Source: Phylloscopus collybita (lineage: Eukaryota; Chordata; Aves; Passeriformes; Phylloscopidae). Taken from it: a stretch of DNA of 64,000 bases. The notes beneath the pieces are model-generated. The model worked only from the letters and a program-made list of their open reading frames with translations, made no database searches and was not told the origin of the DNA. Location: the NCBI GenBank assembly GCA_027886175.1, contig JAJNNQ010000078.1, forward strand, positions 3,162,001 to 3,226,000. Direction: 5' to 3'. The position numbers and the translations under genes are program-made. Of the stretch, positions 8,705 to 18,546 are shown piece after piece (positions within the stretch are counted from its first letter, which is position 1; the number at the start of each line of letters is the position of its first letter).

Positions 8705-10462
8705 GCACTGGTTATCCCCTTCCTGAGCATACATACTAGAGGTTCCTTCAAGGGGATTCAACACAGCATTGGCAGCTTGGTTATAGGAGGCTGAGGCTAC
8801 TTTCATTTTTGTAGATTCCCCTTGGCGATTGTTCCTCTCCTTGAGCTCACGCACCCGTGCTGCCAGGACAGAAGTGGGTTTCCCATCCCACATTCCCATG
8901 TCTTCCCCATGGTCACGCAGATAAAACCACAGGTCAGCTCTTGGGGTGTACCCTCTCTCTCGAGCTGGGGGTCGTTGGGCTCTAACTCTGGGGCCTGTGA
9001 CTCGCACTGGTGCCACATTGGAACTGTTTGTCCTCATCTCCTCCCTCACCCCCCTTATCTCTTCTTTGAGTTCTCTAACCACGGCAGAGATATGAGCCTG
9101 CATCGGGCCATTGATCATACTTTCATAATTCCTAAGCTTATTGGCAACAGACCCCACTGTCTCTCGATTGTCCTCAGCATTAATTGTTGCAATAAAGGTG
9201 GTGTACTGAGATGGCCCTAGATTTGCCAGATTCCACAACATCTGCCCTGTGCATTTAACCTTGTCAGGGTCATTATCATGCTGTCCACTCCTCCCAAAAA
9301 GTACCTCCAGCACCGCCACTTCCCTCAGCTGTTGGATCCCTTCCTCCAGAGTTTTCCAGCGCATTCTATGGTGGTGCTCCTGCATTCTTTCTTTGTGGAT
9401 AAATCTCTCTCTCACACTCATTAAAAGCCGCTCCCACAGGGAAAGGGGTCCTGGCTCTCTTACAAATACCTGATTTATACCTGAGTCCTGGGTCAAGGGT
9501 CCCAAATTCCTTGCCTCACCACTGTCCAATTGCACACCAGTACCCATGAGGTCCCAAACCCGAAGTAGCCAGGCTGTGTAAGCCTCACGCCCCCGCCGTA
9601 CGATATCTTTTTGCAGGTTACGGAGACTTTCGTACGACAGGGACTCGGTGATGATCTGAACATGTGATTCCCCTGCAGGTTGTGAGGGCCCTCCTTTCTT
9701 ATTGTCTGGGTTTGCTGTTTTCACCTTAGATTTCTTTGTTTCCACAGGGGCAACTGCCGCTGGCTGTGACTGCCCCTGTGGTTCAGCTGGGACCTGAGCA
9801 GTTGTAATCTCTGTGGGTTTCATTGCTGCACCATCAGGCTCTCTTTTGTCAGGGCAGGGGAAGGATTTCCCACTAACTGGGGAGATGTACTCCCTCAGCA
9901 TCTGGCTCATCTTTTCTTGCATCTCCTTAATCAGAGCCCCCACCCAAACCGGGTGGTTTATCTCTGAGGCAGGCTGTGGGGCAGGAGCGGACTCTTGGGC
10001 TGCATTCTTATTCTCTGGGGTACTTATTAAGGTGCTTACCCAGGCCAATTTCCCCTTATCTCTGAATGCCAAACAGAACAGGCATACCAGCAACACCAGC
10101 CACTGTATGATATCATTAGCACTCAGAGATTTCAACCCTTCAAAAACTGGTGGGGTGGACCCAAAAAACTGTGTGAAGGGCTGGGAGAAAATTTCCCCCG
10201 GTGCCATTTCCTTACAATAGGTACCATTGTTAAAGTAACCCCAGAAGCACAGAGTTAGCCTATGATAGCTATGAATCCATGTGCTTGCTTTCCAGAGGAA
10301 GTTAAAAATCCATGAATTTCTCACCTTATTAATCCACAAAACAAACTGAATGCCAGCCACAGTAGCCTTAGTCATAGGACCCATATTAACATAAGGAGTA
10401 GCAAATGGCAGAAATACAGCCACCACCACGTGCCACCCAAACCAGGGAAAGCTAGACCACAT
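8702..10462 (-). CDS. gag: ERV1 Gag polyprotein
   Basis: 586 residues from the first in-frame ATG (10462) to the amber. The frame stays open some 19 codons further upstream without an ATG. The N-terminal 200 residues are hydrophobic in places (VVVAVFLPF; WLVLLVCLFCLAF about residue 120). A Pro/Gln-rich linker, a charged central part (SLSYESLRNLQKDIVRRG) and a basic C-terminus (RVRAQRPPARERG) follow. There is no CCHC knuckle, as in spuma- and ERV-L-type Gags. It is intact and homologous to ERV2 gag, but much more diverged there than pol is. Confidence 0.85.
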   Translation of the reverse strand: MWSSFPWFGWHVVVAVFLPFATPYVNMGPMTKATVAGIQFVLWINKVRNSWIFNFLWKASTWIHSYHRLTLCFWGYFNNGTYCKEMAPGEIFSQPFTQFFGSTPPVFEGLKSLSANDIIQWLVLLVCLFCLAFRDKGKLAWVSTLISTPENKNAAQESAPAPQPASEINHPVWVGALIKEMQEKMSQMLREYISPVSGKSFPCPDKREPDGAAMKPTEITTAQVPAEPQGQSQPAAVAPVETKKSKVKTANPDNKKGGPSQPAGESHVQIITESLSYESLRNLQKDIVRRGREAYTAWLLRVWDLMGTGVQLDSGEARNLGPLTQDSGINQVFVREPGPLSLWERLLMSVRERFIHKERMQEHHHRMRWKTLEEGIQQLREVAVLEVLFGRSGQHDNDPDKVKCTGQMLWNLANLGPSQYTTFIATINAEDNRETVGSVANKLRNYESMINGPMQAHISAVVRELKEEIRGVREEMRTNSSNVAPVRVTGPRVRAQRPPARERGYTPRADLWFYLRDHGEDMGMWDGKPTSVLAARVRELKERNNRQGESTKMKVASASYNQAANAVLNPLEGTSSMYAQEGDNQC

Positions 10463-10529
10463 TATTCTGGCCAGTGGGCTTTTATCTAATACGCAAGAAC
10501 TGTTATTCCTCTCTCTCAATGCCCTCGTG

Positions 10530-10547
10530 CCCCACCCTTGGGCGCCA
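10530..10547 (-). promoter_or_regulatory. ERV1 primer binding site (Lys-like)
   Basis: TGGCGCCCAAGGGTGGGG on the minus strand, five bases inside the 5' LTR. It resembles the tRNA-Lys-1,2 primer site (TGGCGCCCAACGTGGG) with changes in the middle. Confidence 0.8.
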
Positions 10548-10552
10548 AAATT

Positions 10553-11291
10553 TGTCTTGGTTTGGAAAGACAGGTATCTGCCAGGGAAACTGAGGTTCCC
10601 CTAGGATGGAGAATACCAACCCCTCGCACCCCGACGAATTATAATTTTGCAATCAAGGGCTTTCAGGCAAAGATGTTGGGAATAGGAATAACAGTTTTTT
10701 ACTAGGAGGTATTAACAATACAAATGGGATAGGAAACAAAACCACCCAACCAAACAAACAAATAAACAAATAAACAATAATTTTAGAAGAAAACCCTGAC
10801 AAAGTCAGAGTTTCAATCTGACCCTGTGATTCAGGATGTTGAGAAACAGTCCAAACGTAAACAGTCCAAACACTTCTGGAGTGGCAGACGTGATCCTGTT
10901 GGAGCAGAGATGATTCTGCGAAGAAACCGGTTCAGGGACGGCCAGGAGGGAGACAGGATGGCGAGCACAGGAGACAAAAAAAAGCTCTTGCCACACCGCG
11001 CGAAGGAAGCGCCGAGCACCCCGCTCCTGCAGCAGGGCCGAACCACTCCTGCAGCAGGGCCGAACCACTCCTGCAGCAGGGCCGAACCACTCCTGCAGCA
11101 GGGCCGAACCGCCAACCCCCGGCCACCCCCCCCCCTCCCCCCCACCCCCCACCGCCAGGGCATGAGATGTATAGAAATGCAAATGCACCGCACAGGCTGG
11201 GGAAGGTAACAATGGCCTATCAAGGTGGGTCATCAGGCCTCAAAACAGATGTAAATAGAATATACAAAACCCGGCTCCACAACCCAGAACA
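10553..11291 (-). repeat. ERV1 5' LTR
   Basis: 739 bp, paired with 4704-5440 and identical apart from two one-base homopolymer differences. It carries the 22-bp x 4 array at 11024-11111 and the octamer. The duplicated host site GTTTG follows at 11292. Confidence 0.95.
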
Positions 11292-11667
11292 GTTTGGGAC
11301 GGTGCTGTTGAATCTCCTGGACAACTGTCCCTGCTCTGTTTCCTCAGGACTTTAGCCAAGGCAATATGGCTTTGGCTACTTCAAAAATCCCCACAGTTTT
11401 TACACTGCCTCCAGCAGTGGCTTTTGTTCCCCTGAAGCTTTAGACTTGTAGCTCCCTCCCTCGGGAAGGGACACACACAGAGCACAGCCACTCTGGACTG
11501 CTTGTTCCTTGTTCTAGGTCTGTGCACATGGCAACCGTGTGGTCAGCTCACAGCAGAGGTCCCTGCACTGCCAGCAGCACCATTTTTGGGGGGCTGGCAG
11601 TCACTCCAAAGCAGCCCCAAACCCCACATGTCCCTGGAATGCTGCACCTGACAAAGAATATACTGAC
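11292..11667. other. PAK3L: Intron of PAK-like gene (upstream side of ERV1)
   Basis: Begins with the right copy of GTTTG (11292-11296), then unique host sequence up to the donor of the catalytic-loop exon. No other feature was seen. Confidence 0.6.
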
Positions 11668-11767
11668 CCAGCTTGACAGAGCCGTCAGTTCTGAGGAGGA
11701 TGTTGGGGCTCTTCACATCTTGGTGCATGACATGGTTGGAGTGGAGAAAATCCAGTCCTTGCAGGCA
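11668..11767 (-). CDS. PAK3L: PAK-like catalytic-loop exon
   Basis: 100 nt, acceptor TCTCTCTCAG, donor GTCAGT, entering in phase 0 and leaving one base (G) that completes Ala before DFG in the next exon. It reads [20 protein letters not shown] then [12 protein letters not shown]. The HRD arginine is Gln (HQD), while the catalytic Asp, the Lys two residues on and the Asn are kept. The frame is intact. Confidence 0.9.
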
Positions 11768-12446
11768 CTGAGAGAGAAAAGAGAAACAGGAGGGCAAAAA
11801 GCAGTGATGTGATTTCATCACACCAGAAAGGAAACAGCTCTCAAAGATTCCCTCTCCAGGGGAATGGGCAGTAATGGCAAGACACAGTGCCATGTAGAGC
11901 AGGAGCTTGCTGCTCCTACACCAGCAGAGCAGCACCTTCCTAAAGAAAGGCAGGTCAGCTTTGCAAAGAGCAACAGCAACTGCTCTTGTAGACTCTCCCC
12001 TGCAAACCAGCCACAAGGACTGCTGCTGCAGTGCATGCGCTCAGAAGTCAAGAGCACTTTGGCTGCACTGCTGACCTTTCCAGCTGAGCACTGAGAGAAG
12101 TGAGTCTCTCTTTTTCCTTTGCTGTTTGTTTCAAATGCTGCCACCACCACCTTTGCTTTTACAGGCAAGGAGTGCAGTGCAGACAGGCCAAAGTTGAGAG
12201 AGGCAAGATGGAGAGCAGCAAATCCAAGAGACAGAGTGAGAATGCAACAGCAGGAGATAAGAGAACAAGAACAGAGTGCAGTGGGTGCAGGGGCACTGGC
12301 AGGCAGTTCACTTGAGATGCTCCTGCTTGCCCAGAGCATGGCAGCAACACAGAAACAAAGGCTGGCACATGGAATTGCTCCTGTTCTGAGCCCTTTTCCC
12401 AGACAGTCCTGCCCAAGCCCTGGGAAGCAGAGGTGGGATCCCTCAC
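11768..12446. other. PAK3L: Intron of PAK-like gene
   Basis: Unique intronic sequence between the hinge exon and the catalytic-loop exon. No repeat or extra exon was recognised. Confidence 0.6.
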
Positions 12447-12564
12447 CTCCTGACTGAGAGCTGCAATCTCTTCTTCAGTCATGTTGGTCTTTCTGATGAC
12501 ATCGTTCAGAGTGCCTCCATCCATGTACTCCATCACCAGCCAGAATTCCTCATGCACAAGGTAG
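12447..12564 (-). CDS. PAK3L: PAK-like hinge exon
   Basis: 118 nt, acceptor GAAAGCTAC-complement (CTTTCAG), donor GTGAGG. It reads YLVHEEFWLVMEYMDGG then TLNDVIRKTNMTEEEIAALS, matching PAK '[25 protein letters not shown]'. The phase (one leading base) fits the preceding exon. Intact. Confidence 0.9.
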
Positions 12565-13213
12565 CTGAAAGAAGGAAACAAGGCCGTGCAGATGAACAGG
12601 CATGGCTACATTGGCTTTGTGCTTGATTCTTGTTTCTGGGCCCCTTTGTGACAAGGAGAGAATTAAAGGAATAGACATTCCCTCTAGGCTGTGCCTTGTT
12701 TGCAGTCTGTGCAGTCTCAAGGAGAATGGCACAGCTGTGAAAAAGGAGATGTCTCTGATGGCCAGCAAGGGAGAAGTGCAGTTGAGTGACAGGCCAGATG
12801 AGAAACCTGCCATGCATGGTAGTTCTGGAAATAAGCACCTGGTGTTCCTGGCATGGACAGCCATGGAAAAGAGGGGCAACAAGCCAAGGGAAAACCTCTC
12901 TAGGATGCTTCATCAGCATTGAAGAGACTTTAAAATATCAATCCTGAGACAACATGGGGGCAGTGAATTTAAAGGGTATTGACTTACTGTGGTGGGGTTG
13001 ATCCAGGTTTCTGAACTATTTTCCAGCCATGTGTTTGAAAGCCAGGGAAGACTTATGCAGACAAAATGCACTCTCTTCCCAGCCATTGGAGATGAGTAGA
13101 GAAATAACCATGAACCAATAATTAACAGCTCTCTTTTCTGCCTGTGGGTTTTTAACCTCGCATGCTTTCAGTATGGAAACAAACATTCATGGGATGAGAC
13201 CATGAGCACTCAC
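12565..13213. other. PAK3L: Intron of PAK-like gene
   Basis: Unique intronic sequence; nothing recognisable on either strand. Confidence 0.6.
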
Positions 13214-13325
13214 CTGTCTAAATAATTCACAACACAGGTACTCCTATTCCTCTTCATGACCGTGATTTCATTAAGGATTCCTTGCTTCTCCTCAGTTTCT
13301 GAAGATCTATTTTCTTGATGGTCAC
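13214..13325 (-). pseudogene. PAK3L: PAK-like lysine-strand/alpha-C exon with 1-nt deletion
   Basis: Acceptor ATTTCAG, donor GTGAGT. It reads VTIKKIDLQKLRRSK, then, one frame over, ILNEITVMKRNRS through NYLD. The exon is 112 nt but flanking phases require 113, placing a single-base loss near 13281. The ATP-anchoring Lys (VTIKK) and the alpha-C Glu (LNEI) both survive but in different frames. Confidence 0.85.
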
Positions 13326-13973
13326 CTGAAATGACATTGAAAATCAGTCACTTTAGCAGTTGGTGGCACAAGACCACAGCACACACGGAGCGAGTGATTT
13401 TGCAATGACACAGGGGAGCCAAAGTGCTAAAGTGCCTTGTGCTCAGACAATGGAGCAATAAGGAACTGACATCCCAACAGCCCATTTCTCTGCTCCTTTG
13501 GGGAATCCATGCCTTGCTACTCTGTGGATACACCTTGGGCTCTAAGCAGGGCTTAGGGCTTTCAGGGATGCCTTGCAGATCTCTCCCCACGTGCAGTTCC
13601 CAAGTGCAGCACTGCAGGTGGCTGAGGAACTCCCAGGAACATTCAGATGGATTTGCTGGCAGCCAGAAATGAGAATTCAGGACTCTGAAGCCGTAGCCCC
13701 AGAGAGCAGTGAGATGCTCTAAGGCACCACCTTTGGTGGAGCAATTGAGAGCCAGGGAGAGCGTCCTTCTCTGCAAGGAACCACTGCCCTCCTTGCCTTC
13801 CTTCTGGCAGCTGGGAAGGACAAAGCCTGTCCCAAATGCTCTTGGCAGGCTGGCAGCAGTCTGTGCTCCTGGTGCCTTTGCAGCACAACTCTAGCCAAAG
13901 CTCCAGCCACAGCTGAGACAAGAGAGGAAAGCCCTGGAGAGCAGCAGAACCTGCAGGGGCTGTTGACATTTAC
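13326..13973. other. PAK3L: Intron of PAK-like gene, duplicated elsewhere
   Basis: The part next to the P-loop exon (about 13760-13973) is similar, in reverse complement, to 43097-43310. No exon was seen. Confidence 0.6.
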
Positions 13974-14022
13974 CTCTGCTCCTGTGGCAGTGTCGACCGC
14001 TCTGCTGACAACTCCAAAGCCC
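13974..14022 (-). CDS. PAK3L: PAK-like P-loop exon
   Basis: 49 nt, acceptor TTTGTTTCCAG, donor GTAAAT. It reads GFGVVSRAVDTATGAE, the second half of the glycine loop followed by beta-2, matching PAK 'ASGTVYTAMDVATGQE'. One leading base completes Gly from the previous exon. A diverged plus-strand copy of this exon is at 43050-43096. Confidence 0.88.
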
Positions 14023-14570
14023 CTGGAAACAAAAGAGCAGCAAAGGAAGGAAAAGCCATTCAGATCTTGGAGGGAAAGCCAGCCCAGCCAGGAGATGTCT
14101 GCTGGAAATGCCTCAAAGCTGCAGCAGGCAGGAGGGCTCTGCCAGAAGATGATGCATTTTCCTCTCAAGTGCAGGGGCACTGGGCCTGTTCCTGAAGCAC
14201 TGGGCTTTACTGCCTCAGCTCAAAAGGCCACTTGATTCTTTCATCAAGGATTTCAGTTTCTAAACTGGGCCCTTGTTATCCTGACCACAGACTATTTCCT
14301 CCAGCAAACTCTTGGGAAGAAATGTTCCTGAGAACTGTTATCTGACTGCTGTGACAGGGGGTAGGTTGCTGTTTCTGGCAATGCAATGGAAGTGTCTTGG
14401 GCAATGCCTTCTGAGCACACTTCCAAATTCTGGCTGGTACTGGGAGATGGGGCAGCCTAACCCCAGTGTCTGAGGATGTTTGCAGCTTGCCTGACTTCAC
14501 ACTTGGCAGATATTCCAGCAGCAAATGACCTGCCCCATGATTGTGCAGGAGTAACTGTGGTTGGACTCAC

Positions 14571-14634
14571 CCGCTGCCAAGATTTTCCAGTTCAATGTAT
14601 TTCCTCAGGGGATTTCCCCTGCTCACCATTTGCC
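14571..14634 (-). CDS. PAK3L: PAK-like exon before P-loop
   Basis: 64 nt, acceptor TTTCCCTCAG, donor GTGAGT. Two leading bases complete Arg from the upstream exon, then QMVSRGNPLRKYIELENLGS, matching PAK '[22 protein letters not shown]'. Intact. Confidence 0.87.
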
Positions 14635-16640
14635 CTGAGGGAAACAAAATGCAAGATGCTCACTTGAAAGCAGAGATCCCACCATCCAAGAGACACAAAA
14701 GGCAGCCCCACTGTCTTGGGTTCTGAGGCCTTTGTGGCCAGCTGGGTAACAACAACAACCACTACAACCACAAGCAGACAGGCAGCTCTGCAGGCCAAGC
14801 AGGCCAGCACAGAGACTGATTTTCTACAGTGCTTGGAAGAGATCTTTGACAGAAAACAAAGCACAGGGAGATGCATTCCCAGGAGAGGAGGGAATCTTCT
14901 CCACCTTGCAGCACTTTGCCAAAAGAATGCCTTTCCCTTTGTACACCAAAGCAGCTCATGCTATGACCAATCCCAAGGGGGCCTTCAGCAGCAGGACCCT
15001 CAGCCTTGATGGGCAGGCTGAGCTGGGAGATGCCCTGGCCCGTGCCCCCTGTGAAGAAGCAGAGTGCTTCTCTGCCCCCTGTCAGCAGGGATCTGTCCCT
15101 GCCATCGCCCTCGCCCTCTCAGCCCCGCACACGGGCCCATCTTCCCAGCTGGGCACAGCGGGCAGGGGCAGCGAGAGCAGCAGCGCTGCTCAGGTGCCAG
15201 CCTGACACGGACAGCTGCCCAGAGGAGATGCTGCCCCTCTGCTCAGCCCAGCCCAGGCTGTGCAGGAGCCGGCCCAGAGCCGGAGCTGCTGCCCCGGGGC
15301 AGCTCCGTGCTGCAGCGGCCGGGCCCCAGCGGGGCTCTCCCAGCTGAGGAAGGCTCCAGCCTCTGCAGTCACAGCAGCCCTCAGGGGCAGGGCAGCTGCC
15401 ACAGCAAAGCTGGCACAGCCCAAGCACCGGCACTGACAGGCAATGGGAAGAAGGCACAGCCACACCCGGCCCCTTCCAAGCCACTGCCCCCATTCAGGAC
15501 ACAACAGGATTTGCTTTGAGGTCAGACACACCCAGGTGCACATCCAGGCCCTTTTTGTACCAACGGGATGGCAGACAGAGACTCAGCTGGGCTCTGTGCT
15601 CAGCCCCACCAGGTCTGATCTGAGAGCACAGCACTGGCAGCTGTTCTGGGAAGGAAGCAGATTCAATGACTTGTGCTGCAGAATCACCAAGGGCTTGATG
15701 TGTTTTCCTAGGGACTGATCTGAGCAGGGCTTGGGCCAGTGGGCAGCATTCCAACAGTCATGGGAATGACTGGGGATCAGGGATGAAAAAGTGCCATGGA
15801 TCTGAGGAATATCCAGCAGCAGGGCTGGAGGCTGGCTCCTGAGAAATGCCTGCAGTGCAGTTTGATCTGATCATGCCACAGCAATGTGTCTCTCAGACAC
15901 ATCTCTGTAAGAACAAAACTAAGATATTAAATACAAATTGTTATAAAAGTATCTGCTTTTTCACTGGGGGCACAAAATAACCACCTGTTGCTCTCTGTTT
16001 CTGCTGTCACCTGATGTTCTTTCAAAGGAGTTCTCGCTGACAAAAATATAATATTCTCATAAAAAAAAACCCTGTAGGTGTAGTAGTGGTAATAGGAACA
16101 GTCATAAAAATGATATCAGCAAGACACATGGGGCAGAAGAGCTCCTTCAGCATGGAGAAAAATCTCTACCCAAAAAAAAAATCCAGAAAAAGCCCCAAAC
16201 TGAAAACAAAACCACAACCAAAACACAAAGAACCGAACCCAATCAATTTCTGTGAAGTTTTTTTTTTTGCTCTGGTGAGTGGTGAGAAGTCAGGAGTCTA
16301 AGGAGAATTTAGGAAGCTAACCATTCTATCCAGTTTGGCCACTGGCACACAGGACTTGCCCAGATCATTTGCTGGGTCACAGCCTTGTGCTGGTGCAAGA
16401 ACAATCCCTGCTTCTGCCTGGAGCAGAGAGGGAAGCTCACGCAAACCCAAGCACGTCCAAGCTGCCCTCAGAGGCAGCAGGAACAGCCAGAGCACTCTCT
16501 TGCTGCCTTGGAGCACAGCATTTCCTGTGGGGACTCTCAATGTCCCTGTGACACCAAACTGAGGAGGATCATTTGGTGCAGCTCTGCTGACACGAGCACA
16601 CAATGCACTGCCCCTCAGAGAAGAAAGACACCAGACGTAC
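14635..16640. other. PAK3L: Long intron of PAK-like gene
   Basis: 2 kb with a short (CAA)n-like run at 14749-14770, a GC-rich block 15000-15450, and A-rich sequence 16040-16270. No family-bearing open frame or recognisable repeat was identified; long frames in the GC-rich block are compositional. Confidence 0.55.
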
Positions 16641-16818
16641 TCAGGAGCTCCAGGGAGTCATCCTCCATCTGCTGGTGCTGAGCAGCAGCTCTGCCAGGGC
16701 TGGAGATGAACAAACTGCCCGGGCTCCACTTCTCATGTTGGGCAGCAAAGGCTCCTTTAGGTGACACTGCTGCAGCTGCTGCTGCTGCAGCAGGTTCAGC
16801 AGAAGAGCCTGTGTAGAT
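16641..16818 (-). CDS. PAK3L: PAK-like linker exon with Ala run
   Basis: 178 nt, acceptor GTTGTCTCAG, donor GTACGT, phase 0 in and one base out (A, completing Arg). It begins IYTGSSAEP, like PAK 'SIYTRSVIEP', has an eight-Ala run encoded by mixed GCN codons, and ends MEDDSLELL, the counterpart of 'MSDEEILEKL'. It links the N-terminal region to the kinase domain. Confidence 0.78.
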
Positions 16819-17126
16819 CTGAGACAACAAAGGAGTTTGTGTCAGAAAAGTGGCTGCAGAGATGAGCCCCAGATCCCATTGCAAATGCAAGCCCTCAGGA
16901 AGATGCTGTCAGCCACATGCAGGGCTCTGCCAGGGGTTTTTCCTGATCTCCACTTCCCAAACTGGATGGGTTAAACCCAAAGGTTGGTTTTACTCGAGCT
17001 CATGGCCAGATTCATTTCCCACTTTCTCCAAACTCCATTGCCATGGATTTTCTGAAGGTTGACTGCCCAAATGACCCTTCCACTTTCTCCCAAGGACTCT
17101 TCCCCCTCCCAGGGCTGCAGACACAC

Positions 17127-17276
17127 TTGCAGGTGCTTGTTCAAATGTTCTACCTCCTCCCAGGGACTCCTCTTTTCCTCCACCATCCTCAGAAGGGGCT
17201 CAAGTGGCAGCACTTCTGCTTCGGACAGTTGCTGTGCCTCACAGGAATCTTGGGGCTCCTCGTTGCCAGTCCCTTG
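17127..17276 (-). CDS. Helical exon in PAK-like locus
   Basis: 50 codons, phase 0 at both ends, acceptor GATTTCCAG, donor GTGTGT. It begins QGTGNEEPQDSCEAQQLSEA and ends EEVEHLNKHLQ. Acidic and helical in character. Phase allows direct splicing to the exon at 16818. No family was recognised. It could belong to the kinase gene or to an embedded coiled-coil gene. Confidence 0.55.
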
Positions 17277-17744
17277 CTGGAAATCTTTGCAGGCTGCCAG
17301 GTAAGATGCCAACACTCCCACCTCAAGTCAAAGAGAGCAGAGCAGTCAGAGAGTACAGCTTGTCCCTGTCAGCCCAGAGTCACAGACTGTGAGGAAAGGG
17401 GGAGCTCCAGATTCCCAATGGATACAGACAGCTTGTTTCAAGATCCATCTGGGTCACTGTGTTCACCTGCCAGAACACCTCCAGAAACAAGGAGAGCAGG
17501 AGCAGGCCAGCAGGAATGCATTCAGATGACTGCTGGCCAACAGGCCAAAGCAGCAGTCCCACTGCCCAGGGCAGCAGCTGAGACTCAGCAGAGCAGGAAG
17601 TGTCCTTGGGAGTGGCTGGGATGGACACTGGAGCAGGAGGGCACTCAGAGGCATCACCCCAGCCCCTGCTGCTCTGCAGAGGAAAGGCAAGAAGGGCAAA
17701 AGCACCACTCTGGGGACTGCAGTGGCTCTCGCTCTTTCACTCAC

Positions 17745-17963
17745 TTGTTTTTCTAGAGCCTCTCGCTCCTCAAGGAGGAGATGACAAATTTCCTCTGTTG
17801 CTCTTTGAATTTCCTTTTCTTCCTCCAGCCTCTTGTTTATTGCCTCGATCCTGGCCTGAGTTTGCAGCAGCTTTGCCTGCAGCTTCTCAGTAAAATTCTT
17901 CTCCCTTGCCTTGATCCCAGCCTGAGTTTCCTGCACCTCTGCCTGCCGCTTCTCACCAAGGTT
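17745..17963 (-). CDS. Coiled-coil exon in PAK-like locus
   Basis: 73 codons, phase 0 both ends, acceptor CTTTCCAG, donor GTGAGT. It contains NLGEKRQAEVQETQAG, two related halves (KNFTEKLQAKLLQTQARIEA), and EEEKEIQRATEEICHLLLEE, giving heptads typical of a coiled coil. It could mediate dimerisation. Same strand and phase as the kinase exons downstream. The family was not recognised. Confidence 0.65.
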
Positions 17964-18023
17964 CTGGAAAGAACAGGAGAGAGAAGGATTCATGGGTGGA
18001 GTGGCTGCCACTCCTCCACTCAC

Positions 18024-18164
18024 CTGGTTTTGTTGGTCACTCCTCTGCTGCTGGAGATTCCAGGGATCTTGAGTTCCTCTCATGTCTTCCCTGTTCCTCC
18101 TCTTCACTGCCACAATGTCACTGGGAGCTTTGGGCAGCTCTGCTTGTGCCTCTGCCTCGATGTT
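18024..18164 (-). CDS. Charged helical exon in PAK-like locus
   Basis: 47 codons, phase 0 both ends, acceptor GTGTGTCCAG, donor GTGAGT. It begins NIEAEAQAELPKAPSDI and ends QQQRSDQQNQ. Gln/Glu rich. It follows the 18443-18546 exon in phase. Confidence 0.6.
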
Positions 18165-18442
18165 CTGGACACACAAATGCCGAGCAAGTGACTGGGAGCT
18201 GCCAGCAGACACAGCTTTTCCTCTTTCAGCCTCCAAATCTCATTCATTCAGCCACTTCTTTCTGCTTCCCTGCCCCCCTCTGCTTCCACTGGAGCCCTGC
18301 TGTCCCAGTGCTGATCTCTGGAGATTACAAGGCTCTGTGCTTCCAGTGCCTGTGGCACTCCTGGCCTCCTCAGTCCCACAAGCTCCATTTTATGGACCCC
18401 CTCTCCTGCCCTTCACTCTGTCACCTGCCCAGCCAGGCTCAC

Positions 18443-18546
18443 CTGCCCATTCTCCTGTGGCTCTTCCACCTGCTGCCTGAGCTGCTTTTCCCATTCTTGG
18501 GCTGGAAACAGCTCTCCCTGAACCTGGCATGGCTGCCCTGGCATCT
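18443..18546 (-). CDS. Gln/Glu-rich exon in PAK-like locus
   Basis: 104 nt, acceptor TTTTCTCAG, donor GTGAGC. In the frame consistent with the next exons it contains MPGQPCQVQGELFPAQEWEK and QLRQQVEEPQENGQ. It enters with two bases of a split codon, so the preceding exon must end in phase 1; that exon was not identified. Confidence 0.5.

Larger units (their letters stand above)
4704..11291 (-). mobile_element. ERV1: env-less ERV-L-type provirus
   Basis: A complete minus-strand provirus: 5' LTR (10553-11291), tRNA-Lys-like primer site, gag, pro-pol, polypurine tract and 3' LTR (4704-5440), bounded by a 5-bp duplication. Pol ends about 80 bases before the 3' LTR, so there is no room for env. 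The gag product has no CCHC zinc knuckle, and the protease-RT order and 5-bp duplication fit class III (ERV-L) elements. The LTRs differ only in two homopolymer lengths, indicating recent insertion. It lies in an intron of the PAK-like gene in the same transcriptional orientation. Confidence 0.93.
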
